The translations under genes and the position numbers were made by a program. Shown in pieces: positions 11,375-20,906 of a stretch of 64,000 nt of DNA. Numbering within the stretch: position 1 is the stretch's first letter; each line of letters opens with the position of its first letter. The DNA is taken from assembly GCA_003797895.1 (NCBI GenBank), contig RKQB01000001.1, positions 511,822 to 575,821 of the forward strand, in the 5' to 3' direction. The notes beneath the pieces were generated by a model. It had not been told where the DNA came from, ran no database searches, and saw only the letters and a program-made list of their open reading frames with translations. The stretch comes from Cyclobacteriaceae bacterium YHN15 (GTDB lineage Bacteria; Bacteroidota; Bacteroidia; Cytophagales; Cyclobacteriaceae).

Positions 11375-12004
11375 ATGGAATTAGCAGTATTTAAACATAA
11401 CGGTGAAGACACAGGTAGGAAGGTTAATCTTTCTGATGACATTTTCGCGATTGAGCCAAATGATCACGCCATATACCTGGATGTAAAGCAATATTTGGCT
11501 AACCAAAGACAGGGAACTCATAAAGCCAAAGAAAGGAACGAGATTGCAGGATCTACCAAAAAGATCAAAAAGCAAAAAGGTACCGGTGGTGCCAGAGCTG
11601 GTTCCATCAAATCCCCTTTGTTCAGAGGTGGAGGTAGAGTGTTCGGTCCTAGGCCAAGAGATTATTCTTTCAAGTTGAATAAAAAATTAAAGCAATTGGC
11701 AAGAAAGTCTGCTTTGACCTATAAAGCCAAGGAAAATAGTGTAATGGTATTGGAAAATGTTTCATTTGAATCTCCAAAAACCAAAAACTACTTGGCATTG
11801 TTGAACGGTCTTTCTTTATCAAATAAGAAAACGCTTTTAGTTCTTCCTGATAACAATAAGAATGTTTATTTGTCCAGCAGAAACTTACCTAAAGCGAAGG
11901 TGATTACAGTGGATAGCGTGAATACATATGAACTGTTGAATGCCGATAACTTGGTATTGTGTGAAGGTTCTGTAAGTAAGTTAGAAACCCTTTTATTGAA
12001 GTAA
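11375..12004 (+). CDS. rplD: 50S ribosomal protein L4
   Basis: Large-subunit protein L4, 209 residues, which lines the peptide exit tunnel. The tunnel loop segment [34 protein letters not shown] is intact, including the K/G/A residues where macrolide-resistance changes occur in other bacteria. In E. coli L4 represses its own operon; that has not been shown for this group. It is 4 bases from rplC and 4 bases from rplW. Confidence 0.97.
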   Translation: MELAVFKHNGEDTGRKVNLSDDIFAIEPNDHAIYLDVKQYLANQRQGTHKAKERNEIAGSTKKIKKQKGTGGARAGSIKSPLFRGGGRVFGPRPRDYSFKLNKKLKQLARKSALTYKAKENSVMVLENVSFESPKTKNYLALLNGLSLSNKKTLLVLPDNNKNVYLSSRNLPKAKVITVDSVNTYELLNADNLVLCEGSVSKLETLLLK

Positions 12005-12008
12005 AAAG

Positions 12009-12296
12009 ATGCAGATACTTAAGAAACCTTTGATTACGGAAAAGATTTCTGCGATGAATGAACAAGGTGTTTATGGATTCGTAGTTGAAAAAACTGCTTC
12101 TAAGCCAGAAATCAAAAGAGCCGTAGAAAAAATGTATGGTGTGAAGGTGGAAGATGTGCGTACCATGAGATATCCTGGTAAGCCAAAAACCAGGTACACC
12201 AAAACAAAAATCGTATCAGGCTACAGCAATGCCTATAAGAAGGCAATTATAAAAGTAGCTGAAGGTGAAATTATTGATTTTTACGGAGAAATTTAA
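12009..12296 (+). CDS. rplW: 50S ribosomal protein L23
   Basis: Large-subunit protein L23, 95 residues, located at the tunnel exit where trigger factor and SRP dock. Motifs are KKPLITEKISAMNEQGVYGFVVEKTASKPEIKRAVEKMYGVKVEDVRTM. It has the normal length and lies in the S10-cluster order between rplD and rplB. Confidence 0.97.
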   Translation: MQILKKPLITEKISAMNEQGVYGFVVEKTASKPEIKRAVEKMYGVKVEDVRTMRYPGKPKTRYTKTKIVSGYSNAYKKAIIKVAEGEIIDFYGEI

Positions 12297-12309
12297 TTGA
12301 ATCAAAATC

Positions 12310-13134
12310 ATGGCAGTTAAGAAATTAAAGCCTGTTACCCCAGGAACCAGATTCAGAGTGGCTCCGGCGTTTGATGAGATTACTGCATCAAAGCCAGAAA
12401 AATCTCTTTTGGCCCCTAAGAAAAAAACAGGTGGTAGAAATAATGTAGGTAAAATGACCGCCAGATATATAGGTGGAGGTCACAAGCAAAGACTTAGAAT
12501 CATTGATTTTAAGAGAGATAAGTTTGGCGTACCGGCTGTAGTTAAGTCTATTGAATACGATCCAAACAGGACTGCACGCATCGCATTGTTATATTATGTA
12601 GATGGTGCTAAGGCTTACATTATTGCTCCGGAAGGTTTGCAAGTCGGGCAAACAGTGATTTCCGGAGAAAGTGTTGCTCCAGAAGTAGGAAATGCTATGA
12701 GACTGGTAAATATCCCTTTGGGTACCATCGTTCATAACATTGAACTTAAGCCTGGAAAAGGTGGAGCAATTGCCAGAAGTGCCGGTGGTTATGCTCAGGT
12801 AGTAGCGAGAGAAGGTAAATACGTTACTGTAAAATTACCCTCAAGTGAAATGAGAATGGTGTTAGGAACTTGTATGGCTACTGTTGGTACTGTATCCAAT
12901 GGAGATCACATGAACGTAGTTTTAGGTAAAGCTGGTAGAAACCGTTGGTTGGGAAGAAGACCAAGAACCAGAGGTGTGGCCATGAACCCAGTAGATCACC
13001 CAATGGGTGGTGGTGAAGGCCGTTCTTCTGGAGGTCATCCAAGATCTAGAAAAGGTTTGCTTGCCAAAGGTAAAAAGACCAGATCCCCTAAAAAGTATTC
13101 TAACAAATTCATTATCGGTAAAAGAACCAAATAA
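12310..13134 (+). CDS. rplB: 50S ribosomal protein L2
   Basis: Large-subunit protein L2, 274 residues, needed for subunit joining and peptidyl-transferase function. Signature segments include [30 protein letters not shown] and the C-terminal [25 protein letters not shown]; the histidine in [10 protein letters not shown] is conserved. Thirteen bases after rplW and 2 bases before rpsS. Confidence 0.98.
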   Translation: MAVKKLKPVTPGTRFRVAPAFDEITASKPEKSLLAPKKKTGGRNNVGKMTARYIGGGHKQRLRIIDFKRDKFGVPAVVKSIEYDPNRTARIALLYYVDGAKAYIIAPEGLQVGQTVISGESVAPEVGNAMRLVNIPLGTIVHNIELKPGKGGAIARSAGGYAQVVAREGKYVTVKLPSSEMRMVLGTCMATVGTVSNGDHMNVVLGKAGRNRWLGRRPRTRGVAMNPVDHPMGGGEGRSSGGHPRSRKGLLAKGKKTRSPKKYSNKFIIGKRTK

Positions 13135-13136
13135 TT

Positions 13137-13415
13137 ATGGCACGTTCATTAAAAAAAGGTCCTTATATAGAACATCACTTGGCAAAAAAGGTGGATGTAA
13201 TGAACGAATCCGGAAAAAAATCAGTGATCAAGACTTGGTCAAGAAGATCCATGATTTCCCCCGATTTCGTTGGCCATACCTTTGCTGTGCATAACGGGAA
13301 TAAATTTATTCCGGTTTTCGTAACAGATAACATGGTCGGACATAAGCTTGGAGAGTTTGCTCCTACAAGAAACTTTAGAGGTCATATTGCCAAAAAAGAT
13401 AAAGGAAAGAGATAA
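13137..13415 (+). CDS. rpsS: 30S ribosomal protein S19
   Basis: Small-subunit head protein, 92 residues. The N-terminus [19 protein letters not shown] and the core [33 protein letters not shown] are the standard S19 signature. It lies 2 bases from both neighbours, rplB and rplV, showing tight operon packing. Confidence 0.98.
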   Translation: MARSLKKGPYIEHHLAKKVDVMNESGKKSVIKTWSRRSMISPDFVGHTFAVHNGNKFIPVFVTDNMVGHKLGEFAPTRNFRGHIAKKDKGKR

Positions 13416-13417
13416 TC

Positions 13418-13807
13418 ATGGAAGCAATAGCAAGATTAAAAAACGTTCCTACTTCTCCCCGTAAAATGCGATTGGTAGCTGACCTTGTAAGAGGCAAAAG
13501 AGTAGGACAAGCATTGAGCATTTTGAAGTTTACTCCCAATCACGGAGCTATTAAATTAGAAAAACTTCTTCTTTCTGCTGTAGCCAACTGGCAGGCAAAA
13601 AACCCTGACGAGAAACTGGAAGATGCTGATTTATATGTGAAAACCATCTTTGTAGACGGTGGACGTATGTTGAAAAGGCTTAGACCTGCTCCTCAAGGTA
13701 GAGCACATAGAATTCGTAAAAGATCAAATCATGTAACCCTAATTGTAGATTCATTCAATGCAGGAGTTACCGCTGATGAAGTAGAAACAACAGAAAAATC
13801 TAATTAA
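13418..13807 (+). CDS. rplV: 50S ribosomal protein L22
   Basis: Large-subunit tunnel protein L22, 129 residues. The core [23 protein letters not shown] and the beta-hairpin region [28 protein letters not shown] are present, with no insertion in the hairpin that would suggest macrolide resistance. A short acidic tail ([10 protein letters not shown]) extends the end. Two bases after rpsS. Confidence 0.97.
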   Translation: MEAIARLKNVPTSPRKMRLVADLVRGKRVGQALSILKFTPNHGAIKLEKLLLSAVANWQAKNPDEKLEDADLYVKTIFVDGGRMLKRLRPAPQGRAHRIRKRSNHVTLIVDSFNAGVTADEVETTEKSN

Positions 13808-13816
13808 AATCAGACT

Positions 13817-14554
13817 ATGGGACAAAAGATAAACCCAATTGGTTTTAGACTTGGAGTAATCAAAGGTTGGGAATCCAACTGGTACGGAGGCAAAGATTTT
13901 GCTGAAAAGCTGTATGAAGATCAGCAGATCAGAAAATATGTCAACGCCAGGATTCCTAAGGGAGGTATCTCCAAAGTTATCATCGAAAGGACTTTAAAGA
14001 GAATCACCCTTACAATCCATACCGCACGTCCAGGGGTAGTTATTGGTAAAGGTGGTGCTGAAGTAGATAAGTTGAAAGAAGAATTGAAAAAACTCACCAA
14101 CAAAGATGTTCAAATCAACATTTTTGAAATTAAGCGTCCTGAATTGGATGCCAAATTGGTAGGGGAATCAATTGCCCAACAACTTCAGGCCCGTATCTCT
14201 TTCAGAAGAGCCATGAAGCAATCCATTGCTGCATCAATGAGGGTTGGGGCTGAAGGTATCAAAGTGAAGCTTTCCGGAAGACTTGGTGGAGCTGAAATGG
14301 CTAGATCCGAGATGTATAAAGAAGGAAGAATTCCCTTGCATACATTGAGAGCAGACATCGACTATGCTGTTTCTGAAGCCAATACAGTTTATGGAATCAT
14401 TGGTATCAAAGTTTGGATCTTCAAAGGTGAAGTGTATGGAAAGAGAGATCTTTCTCCAAACATTGGAGCAACCAACGAGCCTAAAGCTGCTGCTGGTGGA
14501 GCCAGAGGCAAGAGAAGAGAAGGTGGTCCGAAAAGAAGAAAGAGAAATAACTAA
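13817..14554 (+). CDS. rpsC: 30S ribosomal protein S3
   Basis: Small-subunit protein S3 at the mRNA entry channel, 245 residues. The KH domain with [16 protein letters not shown] (residues about 73-88) and the C-terminal domain [34 protein letters not shown] are intact. The C-terminus is a Gly/Arg/Lys-rich tail. Nine bases after rplV, 23 bases before rplP. Confidence 0.98.
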   Translation: MGQKINPIGFRLGVIKGWESNWYGGKDFAEKLYEDQQIRKYVNARIPKGGISKVIIERTLKRITLTIHTARPGVVIGKGGAEVDKLKEELKKLTNKDVQINIFEIKRPELDAKLVGESIAQQLQARISFRRAMKQSIAASMRVGAEGIKVKLSGRLGGAEMARSEMYKEGRIPLHTLRADIDYAVSEANTVYGIIGIKVWIFKGEVYGKRDLSPNIGATNEPKAAAGGARGKRREGGPKRRKRNN

Positions 14555-14577
14555 TTTTCACCGTTAAGTGAGAAATC

Positions 14578-14997
14578 ATGTTACAGCCGAAAAGAACGAA
14601 ATTTAGAAAAATGCACAAGGGAAGAGTCAAAGGACTTGCCCAAAGAGGACACACGCTCTCTTTTGGTAACTTTGGTATCAAATCCCTTGAACCAGGATGG
14701 ATAACCTCACGTCAGATTGAGGCAGCACGTATTGCCATGACGAGAGCAATGAAAAGAGAAGGTCAAGTTTGGATTAGGATTTTCCCAGATAAGCCCATCA
14801 CCAAAAAACCTGCAGAGGTTCGTATGGGTAAAGGTAAAGGTGCCCCTGAATATTGGGTAGCCGTAATCAAGCCAGGAACAATCCTGTTTGAAGCAACAGG
14901 CGTTAGCCTTGAAGTTGCACAGGAAGCGTTGAGACTGGCGCAACAGAAACTTCCAGTTAGTACAAGATTCGTAGTACGTAGAGATTACGTTGGATAA
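14578..14997 (+). CDS. rplP: 50S ribosomal protein L16
   Basis: Large-subunit protein L16, 139 residues, close to the A-site tRNA. Motifs are [19 protein letters not shown] and [34 protein letters not shown]; the arginine in PAEVRMG is the site hydroxylated in some bacteria. Normal length; rpmC follows after 8 bases. Confidence 0.98.
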   Translation: MLQPKRTKFRKMHKGRVKGLAQRGHTLSFGNFGIKSLEPGWITSRQIEAARIAMTRAMKREGQVWIRIFPDKPITKKPAEVRMGKGKGAPEYWVAVIKPGTILFEATGVSLEVAQEALRLAQQKLPVSTRFVVRRDYVG

Positions 14998-15005
14998 TTA
15001 AAACT

Positions 15006-15200
15006 ATGAAAAACTCAGAAATCAGATCACTTTCAGAAAGTGAAATCGCAGAGCGAATAGCCGCTGAGCAGGAAAACTTAACAAAGTTAAGATTTGCCCA
15101 TGCTATCTCTCCTATTGAGAATCCGAATAAAATGAAGGAATCAAGACGTACAATCGCCAGATTGAAAACGATCTTGAAAGCAAAACAATTAGCTAAATAA
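15006..15200 (+). CDS. rpmC: 50S ribosomal protein L29
   Basis: Small helical protein L29, 64 residues, at the tunnel exit next to L23. The two-helix pattern with [37 protein letters not shown] is typical. It lies in the invariant rplP-rpmC-rpsQ order with 8-base gaps either side. Confidence 0.96.
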   Translation: MKNSEIRSLSESEIAERIAAEQENLTKLRFAHAISPIENPNKMKESRRTIARLKTILKAKQLAK

Positions 15201-15208
15201 GAAAGACA

Positions 15209-15472
15209 ATGGCTACTACTGAGAGAAATCTTCGTAAAGAAAGAATAGGAAAAGTAGTCAGCAACAAAATGGATAAGTCCATTACAGTTGCCGTGGAAAG
15301 AAAGGTAAAACACTCTATCTACGGAAAATTTGTTGCCAAGACTACCAAATTTATGGTTCATGACGAGAAAAATGATGCGCATGAAGGCGATATCGTCAAG
15401 ATTAGCGAAACTCGTCCGCTGAGTAAAAACAAGCGTTGGAGATTAGTAGAAATTATAGAAAGGGCTAAGTAA
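15209..15472 (+). CDS. rpsQ: 30S ribosomal protein S17
   Basis: Primary 16S rRNA-binding protein with an OB fold, 87 residues. The motifs [27 protein letters not shown] and [32 protein letters not shown] match S17 throughout. It ends 2 bases before rplN. Confidence 0.97.
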   Translation: MATTERNLRKERIGKVVSNKMDKSITVAVERKVKHSIYGKFVAKTTKFMVHDEKNDAHEGDIVKISETRPLSKNKRWRLVEIIERAK

Positions 15473-15474
15473 TC

Positions 15475-15843
15475 ATGATACAACAAGAATCCAGATTAGG
15501 CGTAGCGGATAACTCTGGCGCAAAAGAAGTGCTTGTGATCCGTGTATTGGGTGGAACCAAGAAGAGATATGCTTCCATCGGTGATAAGGTTGTGGTGACT
15601 GTTAAGTCTGCTCTTTCTTCCAGCAACATGAAAAAAGGTACCGTTTCCAAAGCGGTTATCGTGAGAACGAAGAAAGAAATCAGAAGAAAAGATGGTTCAT
15701 ATATCCGTTTTGAGGATAATGCTGCTGTTCTTTTGAACAACAATGACGAGCCAAGAGGTACCCGTATTTTCGGACCTGTTGCAAGAGAGTTGAGAGAGAA
15801 GCAGTTCATGAAAATTGTGTCTTTAGCCCCAGAAGTATTGTAA
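15475..15843 (+). CDS. rplN: 50S ribosomal protein L14
   Basis: Large-subunit protein L14, 122 residues, which forms an intersubunit bridge and is the docking site of the silencing factor RsfS. It begins [27 protein letters not shown] and ends with the [16 protein letters not shown] segment, both diagnostic. First gene of the classical spc cluster, here continuous with the S10 cluster. Confidence 0.98.
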   Translation: MIQQESRLGVADNSGAKEVLVIRVLGGTKKRYASIGDKVVVTVKSALSSSNMKKGTVSKAVIVRTKKEIRRKDGSYIRFEDNAAVLLNNNDEPRGTRIFGPVARELREKQFMKIVSLAPEVL

Positions 15844-15845
15844 TC

Positions 15846-16190
15846 ATGGAAAGAAAATTCAATAAGCAACCAAAATTGCATATAAAGACAGGTGATACGG
15901 TGAAAGTATTGTCTGGAGATGATAAAGGCAAGACAGGTAAAGTCCTTTCCGTAAATCTTGAAAAAAGAAGAGCTATCGTAGAAGGTTTGAACATGGTAAC
16001 CAAACATGTTAAGCCAACTGCTTCCAACCCACAGGGTGGTATTGAAAAAAGAGAGGCTTCTATTCACGTAAGCAACCTGATGTTGGTAGATCCTAAAACA
16101 GGAGAGGCTACCAGAATAGGAAGAAAGCTTGGTGAAAAAGGTAAATTAGTTAGGTATTCTAAGAAAACAGGGGAGGTGATCAATGGCTAA
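15846..16190 (+). CDS. rplX: 50S ribosomal protein L24
   Basis: Large-subunit assembly initiator protein L24, 114 residues. The KOW motif ([22 protein letters not shown], about residues 15-36) and the segment [17 protein letters not shown] are clear. Its last 8 bases overlap the start of rplE, and its final codons contain a strong ribosome-binding sequence for that gene. Confidence 0.97.
   Translation: MERKFNKQPKLHIKTGDTVKVLSGDDKGKTGKVLSVNLEKRRAIVEGLNMVTKHVKPTASNPQGGIEKREASIHVSNLMLVDPKTGEATRIGRKLGEKGKLVRYSKKTGEVING
16172..16181 (+). promoter_or_regulatory. unusually strong Shine-Dalgarno sequence for rplE
   Basis: GGAGGTGATC, complementary over its full ten bases to the usual 3' tail of bacterial 16S rRNA, lies inside the last codons of rplX with GGAGG ending six bases before the rplE ATG at 16183. 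Most genes in this window have no such signal. The overlap with coding sequence means it could also be chance. Confidence 0.6.
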
Positions 16191-16737
16191 ACCTAGGGTA
16201 AAAGAAAGATATAATGCTGAAATCGTTCCAGCTATGAAGGAAAAATTTCAGTACAAATCAGTAATGGAAGTTCCTAAACTTTCCAAAATTGTGATCAACA
16301 AAGGTATAGGTGCAGCTGTTGCAGATAAAAAATTGGTAGATCATGGTGTTGAAGAACTTTCTTTGATTTCAGGTCAGAAGGCAGTTGCGACCATCGCAAA
16401 GACTTCTGTTTCCAATTTCAAATTGAGAGAAGGAATGCCTATTGGTGCGAAAGTCACCTTGAGAGGTGATAAAATGTATGAATTCCTGGATAGGTTGATG
16501 ACAGTGGCTCTTCCCCGTGTAAGAGATTTCAAAGGCATCAGTGAAAAAGGGTTTGATGGAAGAGGTAATTATACCTTGGGCGTGACTGAGCAAATCATAT
16601 TCCCCGAAATCAGTATTGAGAAAGTGAACAAAATTTCCGGAATGGACATCACTTTCGTTACGACTGCCAAATCGGATGAAGAAAGCTATGCGCTTTTGAA
16701 AGCCTTTGGGATGCCTTTTGTTAACAAAAATAACTAA
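16183..16737 (+). CDS. rplE: 50S ribosomal protein L5
   Basis: 5S rRNA-binding protein L5, 184 residues. Signature segments are [48 protein letters not shown] and the C-terminal [11 protein letters not shown]...[15 protein letters not shown]. The start overlaps rplX by 8 bases and is preceded by a rare, strong Shine-Dalgarno sequence, suggesting translational coupling. Confidence 0.98.
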   Translation: MAKPRVKERYNAEIVPAMKEKFQYKSVMEVPKLSKIVINKGIGAAVADKKLVDHGVEELSLISGQKAVATIAKTSVSNFKLREGMPIGAKVTLRGDKMYEFLDRLMTVALPRVRDFKGISEKGFDGRGNYTLGVTEQIIFPEISIEKVNKISGMDITFVTTAKSDEESYALLKAFGMPFVNKNN

Positions 16738-16745
16738 GAAATATT

Positions 16746-17015
16746 ATGGCAAGAGAGTCATTAAAAGCTCGTGAGAGAAAAAGAGAAAAACTTGTAGCAA
16801 AGTATGCTAAGAAAAGAGCTGATTTCAAAGCTGCAGGTAATTTCGAAGCTTTGGACAAACTACCTAAGAACTCTTCTCCTGTGAGATTGCACAATAGATG
16901 TAAACTGACCGGTCGTCCTAAAGGATACATGAGAAAGTTTGGCGTCAATAGGGTTACCTTCAGGGAAATGGCTTCCGCAGGAAAAATTCCAGGTTTAACC
17001 AAGTCTAGCTGGTAA
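16746..17015 (+). CDS. rpsN: 30S ribosomal protein S14, zinc-free type
   Basis: Small-subunit head protein S14, 89 residues. The long form with a single cysteine ([18 protein letters not shown]) lacks the CxxC...CxxC zinc site, so this is the zinc-independent version. The C-terminal [18 protein letters not shown] is standard. It is followed by an 85-base gap with an internal promoter before rpsH. Confidence 0.97.
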   Translation: MARESLKARERKREKLVAKYAKKRADFKAAGNFEALDKLPKNSSPVRLHNRCKLTGRPKGYMRKFGVNRVTFREMASAGKIPGLTKSSW

Positions 17016-17029
17016 AATTTAAGCAAGAG

Positions 17030-17060
17030 TTTTTATTCTAAAAATCATTGTGTAACTTTG
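17030..17060 (+). promoter_or_regulatory. probable internal promoter before rpsH
   Basis: The -7 box TAACTTTG (17053-17060) matches consensus exactly. A TTTT sequence (17030-17033) sits 19 bases upstream where TTTG is expected, so the -33 box is imperfect. The downstream bases form a small hairpin (GCAC and CCCG at 17060-17068 with CGGG and GTGC at 17072-17082). It lies in the only sizeable gap between rplC and infA, which supports an internal promoter. Confidence 0.55.
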
Positions 17061-17100
17061 CACGCCCGAATCGGGTGAGTGCAGTTAGACTAATATAATT

Positions 17101-17496
17101 ATGACTGATCCAATAGCTGATTATCTAACAAGATTGAGAAATGCCATCAAGGCTTCTCATAGAATCGTTGAGATGCCTGCTTCTAATATTAAGAAGGAGA
17201 TTACGAAGGTGCTTCATGATAAAGGATATATTCAAAACTACAAATTTGAGGAGAATGGTCCTCAAGGCTCAATTAAAATAGCTTTGAAATACAATCCTGC
17301 AACCAAGCAGAATGCCATCGTTAACCTGTCAAGAATTAGTAAGCCAGGTTTGAGAAAATATGTAAAACATGAAGACCTGCCCAGGGTAATCAACGGCTTG
17401 GGTATTGCCATTCTTTCTACTTCAAAAGGCGTAATGACCGATAAAGAAGCTAGAACAGAAGGAATAGGTGGAGAAGTACTTTGCTACGTATATTAA
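17101..17496 (+). CDS. rpsH: 30S ribosomal protein S8
   Basis: Primary 16S rRNA-binding protein S8, 131 residues. It opens MTDPIADYLTRLRNAIKASH and ends with the conserved LSTSKGVMTDKEARTEGIGGEVLCYVY. In E. coli S8 represses the spc operon by binding mRNA near rplE; here rpsH instead follows its own putative promoter and hairpin. Confidence 0.98.
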   Translation: MTDPIADYLTRLRNAIKASHRIVEMPASNIKKEITKVLHDKGYIQNYKFEENGPQGSIKIALKYNPATKQNAIVNLSRISKPGLRKYVKHEDLPRVINGLGIAILSTSKGVMTDKEARTEGIGGEVLCYVY

Positions 17497-17505
17497 AAAA
17501 CCGTC

Positions 17506-18063
17506 ATGTCTAGAATAGGTAAAAAACCAATAAATATACCGGCGGGTGTTACTGTAGACGTGTCAGCACATAATGTTGTCACTGTTAAAGGTCCCAAAGG
17601 AACACTAGTAAGGGATGTGAATCCCGATATCGCTGTGAAATTAGAAGACAATACGATTGTCTTTGAAAGACCCACAGAATCTAAAAGACATAAATCTCTG
17701 CACGGACTATACCGTTCTTTGGTTAACAACATGGTTGTTGGTGTATCTGATGGATACAAAAAAGAACTTGAGTTGGTAGGTGTGGGTTATAAGGCGTCTA
17801 ATCAAGGTCAGGTTTTAGAACTTTCCCTGGGTTATTCTCACAATATTTTCTTTGCATTGCCTGAATCGATCTCATTGAAAACGGAGACTCCCAAAGGTAA
17901 AAACCCATTGGTGACTTTGGAAGGTATAGATAAAGAATTGATTGGCCAAGTTGCTGCTAAAATCAAATCGTTGCGTAAAGTGGAACCGTACAAAGGTAAA
18001 GGTATACGTTTCGTAGGTGAATTTGTAAGACGTAAGGCTGGTAAAACTGCTGGTAAAAAATAA
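17506..18063 (+). CDS. rplF: 50S ribosomal protein L6
   Basis: Large-subunit protein L6, 185 residues, with two similar domains. [17 protein letters not shown] and the C-terminal [24 protein letters not shown] are diagnostic. Nine bases after rpsH and 5 bases before rplR. Confidence 0.98.
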   Translation: MSRIGKKPINIPAGVTVDVSAHNVVTVKGPKGTLVRDVNPDIAVKLEDNTIVFERPTESKRHKSLHGLYRSLVNNMVVGVSDGYKKELELVGVGYKASNQGQVLELSLGYSHNIFFALPESISLKTETPKGKNPLVTLEGIDKELIGQVAAKIKSLRKVEPYKGKGIRFVGEFVRRKAGKTAGKK

Positions 18064-18068
18064 GAGAA

Positions 18069-18419
18069 ATGGCTTTTAATAAGAATTTAAGAAGACTAAG
18101 AATCAAAAAGAGTATCCGTAGAAAAATTTCCGGTACCGATTCTAGGCCTCGTTTGGCAGTATTTAAAAGCAATACTGGTATATATGCACAGTTAGTAGAT
18201 GACCTCAAAGGTCATACCCTTGCGCAAGCCTCTTCAAAAGAACTGGGTGCGCTGGCTAATACCAATGTGTCCGTATCAAAAGAAGTAGGCAAAAAACTTG
18301 CAGAAAGAGCAGTAGCCAATGGCGTCACTGAAGTTGTATTTGACAGAAGTGGATACATTTATCATGGTAATGTTAAAGCTCTTGCCGAAGGTGCAAGGGA
18401 AGGAGGCCTTAAATTTTAA
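18069..18419 (+). CDS. rplR: 50S ribosomal protein L18
   Basis: 5S rRNA-binding protein L18, 116 residues. The segments [20 protein letters not shown] and [31 protein letters not shown] match the family end to end. It keeps the order rplF-rplR-rpsE with short gaps. Confidence 0.97.
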   Translation: MAFNKNLRRLRIKKSIRRKISGTDSRPRLAVFKSNTGIYAQLVDDLKGHTLAQASSKELGALANTNVSVSKEVGKKLAERAVANGVTEVVFDRSGYIYHGNVKALAEGAREGGLKF

Positions 18420-18427
18420 TAGATATT

Positions 18428-18946
18428 ATGTCTCAAGTAAGAAGAAAACCCATTAGGGCAACAGATACAGAATTAAAGGAGAAAGTAGTAGCTATCAACC
18501 GTGTTGCTAAAGTAGTAAAGGGTGGTAGACGATTCTCTTTCTCTGCAATTGTGGTTGTAGGTGACGGTAACGGCGTAGTTGGTTATGGTCTTGGCAAAGC
18601 CAATGAGGTAACTGACGCAATCACTAAAGGAATCGAAGATGCTAAGAAAAACCTGGTTAGAGTACCTGTATTAAAAGGTACTATTCCTCATGAGCAACTT
18701 GGTAAATTCGGTGGAGGTTTTGTACTTATCAAACCAGCTGCTGCAGGTACAGGTGTAATTGCCGGTGGAGCTATGCGTGCTGTTTTGGAAAGTGCCGGCG
18801 TTACAGACGTTTTGGCTAAATCCAAAGGGTCTTCTAATCCCCATAACGTGGTGAAAGCAACTATTGATGCCTTGGTTCAACTGAGAGATGCGATCGCTGT
18901 TTCCCAACAAAGGGGTGTTAAAATGTCAAAAGTTTTTAACGGGTAA
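18428..18946 (+). CDS. rpsE: 30S ribosomal protein S5
   Basis: Small-subunit fidelity protein S5, 172 residues. The N-terminal double-stranded-RNA-binding-like domain ([28 protein letters not shown] segment) and the second domain with [30 protein letters not shown] are intact. Its stop is 4 bases before the real rpmD start. Confidence 0.97.
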   Translation: MSQVRRKPIRATDTELKEKVVAINRVAKVVKGGRRFSFSAIVVVGDGNGVVGYGLGKANEVTDAITKGIEDAKKNLVRVPVLKGTIPHEQLGKFGGGFVLIKPAAAGTGVIAGGAMRAVLESAGVTDVLAKSKGSSNPHNVVKATIDALVQLRDAIAVSQQRGVKMSKVFNG

Positions 18947-18950
18947 GAAG

Positions 18951-19130
18951 ATGGCTAAAATTAAAATAACTCAGGTTAAAAGTACAATCAAAAGGCCAAA
19001 GGACCAGAAAGCTACTATAATAGCTCTTGGCCTTGGTAAAATAAACAGGACTGTAGAGTTAGAGAATAACCCTGCAATCGCTGGTATGGTAAGAAAAGTT
19101 AGTCACCTTGTAAAAGTGGAGGAAGCTTAA
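18951..19130 (+). CDS. rpmD: 50S ribosomal protein L30
   Basis: Small protein L30, 59 residues. The start chosen is ATG at 18951 ([20 protein letters not shown]), which gives the family length; a longer open frame reaches back into rpsE but adds unrelated residues. The conserved [36 protein letters not shown] follows. Confidence 0.97.
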   Translation: MAKIKITQVKSTIKRPKDQKATIIALGLGKINRTVELENNPAIAGMVRKVSHLVKVEEA

Positions 19131-19132
19131 TT

Positions 19133-19579
19133 ATGAAATTACATACATTAAAACCTGCCGAAGGTTCTGTAAAATCAAGAAAAAGAGTAGGTCGTGGAAC
19201 TGGATCAGGTAGGGGTGGAACATCTACAAGAGGTCATAAGGGTGCAAAATCCAGATCAGGATATAAGTCTAAACTCGGATTTGAAGGTGGTCAGATGCCT
19301 CTTCAAAGAAGGGTACCTAAATTTGGATTCAAAAGCCTAGATAAAGTAGTTTATAAACCTATCAACTTGAACGTATTGCAGGAATTAGCTGCTCAGCACA
19401 ATTTGGATACTGTTTCCTTTGCTTCTTTAGTAGAACATGGATTGGTTTCTAAAAAAGATCTTGTAAAAGTCTTAGGTAGAGGCGAACTTACAGCCAAATT
19501 AAACGTAAGTGCTCACTCTTTCTCTGCTTCTGCTATTGAAGCTATCGAAAAAGTAGGCGGAACGGTAAACAAGCTTTAA
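19133..19579 (+). CDS. rplO: 50S ribosomal protein L15
   Basis: Large-subunit protein L15, 148 residues. The glycine/arginine-rich N-terminus KRVGRGTGSGRGGTSTRGHKGAKSRSG and the motif FEGGQMPLQRRVPKFGFKS are diagnostic. Two bases after rpmD, 4 bases before secY, the standard arrangement. Confidence 0.98.
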   Translation: MKLHTLKPAEGSVKSRKRVGRGTGSGRGGTSTRGHKGAKSRSGYKSKLGFEGGQMPLQRRVPKFGFKSLDKVVYKPINLNVLQELAAQHNLDTVSFASLVEHGLVSKKDLVKVLGRGELTAKLNVSAHSFSASAIEAIEKVGGTVNKL

Positions 19580-19583
19580 TTAG

Positions 19584-20906
19584 ATGAAAAAATTTATCTC
19601 AACAGTTAAGAATATCTTTTCTATTGAAGATTTAAGAATCCGGATATTGAATACAATTGGTTTTCTTGTTGTATTCAGATTGGGTTCTTTTATCGTATTA
19701 CCTGGTGTAGATCCATCCAAATTAGGTGATGCACCAGAAGGTATCTTTGGTCTGATTGATACCTTTCTAGGTGGTGCATTCAGTAATGCATCCATCTTCG
19801 GATTGGGAATCATGCCATATATCTCTGCTTCCATTGTGTTGCAGTTATTAACTGTTGGAGTGCCATACTTTCAAAAACTTCAGAAAGAGGGTGAATCCGG
19901 TAGGAAAAGGATCAATCAGATTACAAGAGTTTTGACGATAGCAATTACCGTTGCACAAGGTATAGGTTACATTACCGCTACCATACTTCCAACTGGTGCT
20001 GTTATGGTGAGTACTTCTCTCTTTATGTTCAGTTCTTTGGTATTGCTTTCAGCTGGTACCATGTTCTGTATGTGGTTAGGTGAAAAGATAACGGAAAAGG
20101 GCATAGGAAATGGTATTTCCATGTTGATCATGATCGGAATTATTTCCAGATTCCCTGGAGCTATAATTGCTGAGGTGTTGTCAAAGGGAACTTCTGGTAT
20201 GTTGTTGTTATTAATTGAAGCTGCAGTATTGTTCTTTGTAGTATTAGGTGTAGTTGCCTTGACTGAAGCGACAAGACGAATACCGGTACAGTACGCTAAA
20301 CAAGTAGTAGGAGGAAAGGTTTATGGTGGTCAAAGACAGTATATACCAATCAAGGTAAATGCTTCCGGTGTAATGCCAATTATCTTTGCACAGTCATTAA
20401 TGTTTTTACCCGCTTTGGTTGCGCAGATCTGGTCGGCTGAAAGTGATATTGCCAATTATATAGGAAGTACATTCAGTGATTTTACATCTTGGCAGTACAA
20501 CCTGGTATTTGCTTTGATGATCATTCTTTTCACTTTCTTCTATACAGCTATTACGGTAAATCCTGAACAAATAGCAGAAGATTTGAAGCGGAATGGAGGA
20601 TTTGTGCCAGGTATTAAACCAGGTGCCCCTACTGCGGATTTTATTGACAACATCATTTCAAGAATTACGTTACCGGGATCTATATTATTGTCTGTGGTAG
20701 CTGTTCTACCGGCATTTGCAATAATTGCAGGTATTGGTGGTGAGTTTGCTCAATTCTATGGAGGCACTTCTTTGCTGATCATGGTAGGGGTAATCATGGA
20801 TACCCTTAGACAAATTGAGAGTTATCTATTAATGAGACATTATGAAGGAATGATGAAAAGTGGAAACATGAAAAACAATCCTTCGAACTATGCAGCCGCA
20901 ATATGA
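19584..20906 (+). CDS. secY: protein translocase subunit SecY
   Basis: Channel-forming subunit of the SecYEG translocon in the inner membrane, 440 residues. The expected ten transmembrane segments can be traced. Landmarks are the plug region after FRLGSFIVLPGVDP, the LQKEGESGRKRINQ cytoplasmic loop, the RRIPVQYAKQVVGG loop and PGIKPGAPTADFIDNIISRITLPG. The stop overlaps the map start by 4 bases (ATGA), so the two are translationally coupled. Confidence 0.98.
   Translation: MKKFISTVKNIFSIEDLRIRILNTIGFLVVFRLGSFIVLPGVDPSKLGDAPEGIFGLIDTFLGGAFSNASIFGLGIMPYISASIVLQLLTVGVPYFQKLQKEGESGRKRINQITRVLTIAITVAQGIGYITATILPTGAVMVSTSLFMFSSLVLLSAGTMFCMWLGEKITEKGIGNGISMLIMIGIISRFPGAIIAEVLSKGTSGMLLLLIEAAVLFFVVLGVVALTEATRRIPVQYAKQVVGGKVYGGQRQYIPIKVNASGVMPIIFAQSLMFLPALVAQIWSAESDIANYIGSTFSDFTSWQYNLVFALMIILFTFFYTAITVNPEQIAEDLKRNGGFVPGIKPGAPTADFIDNIISRITLPGSILLSVVAVLPAFAIIAGIGGEFAQFYGGTSLLIMVGVIMDTLRQIESYLLMRHYEGMMKSGNMKNNPSNYAAAI

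Noticed and set aside
15465..16067. A 200-residue minus-strand open frame across rplN and rplX
   Set aside because: It spans two certain ribosomal genes in antisense, and nothing in it matches a known family.
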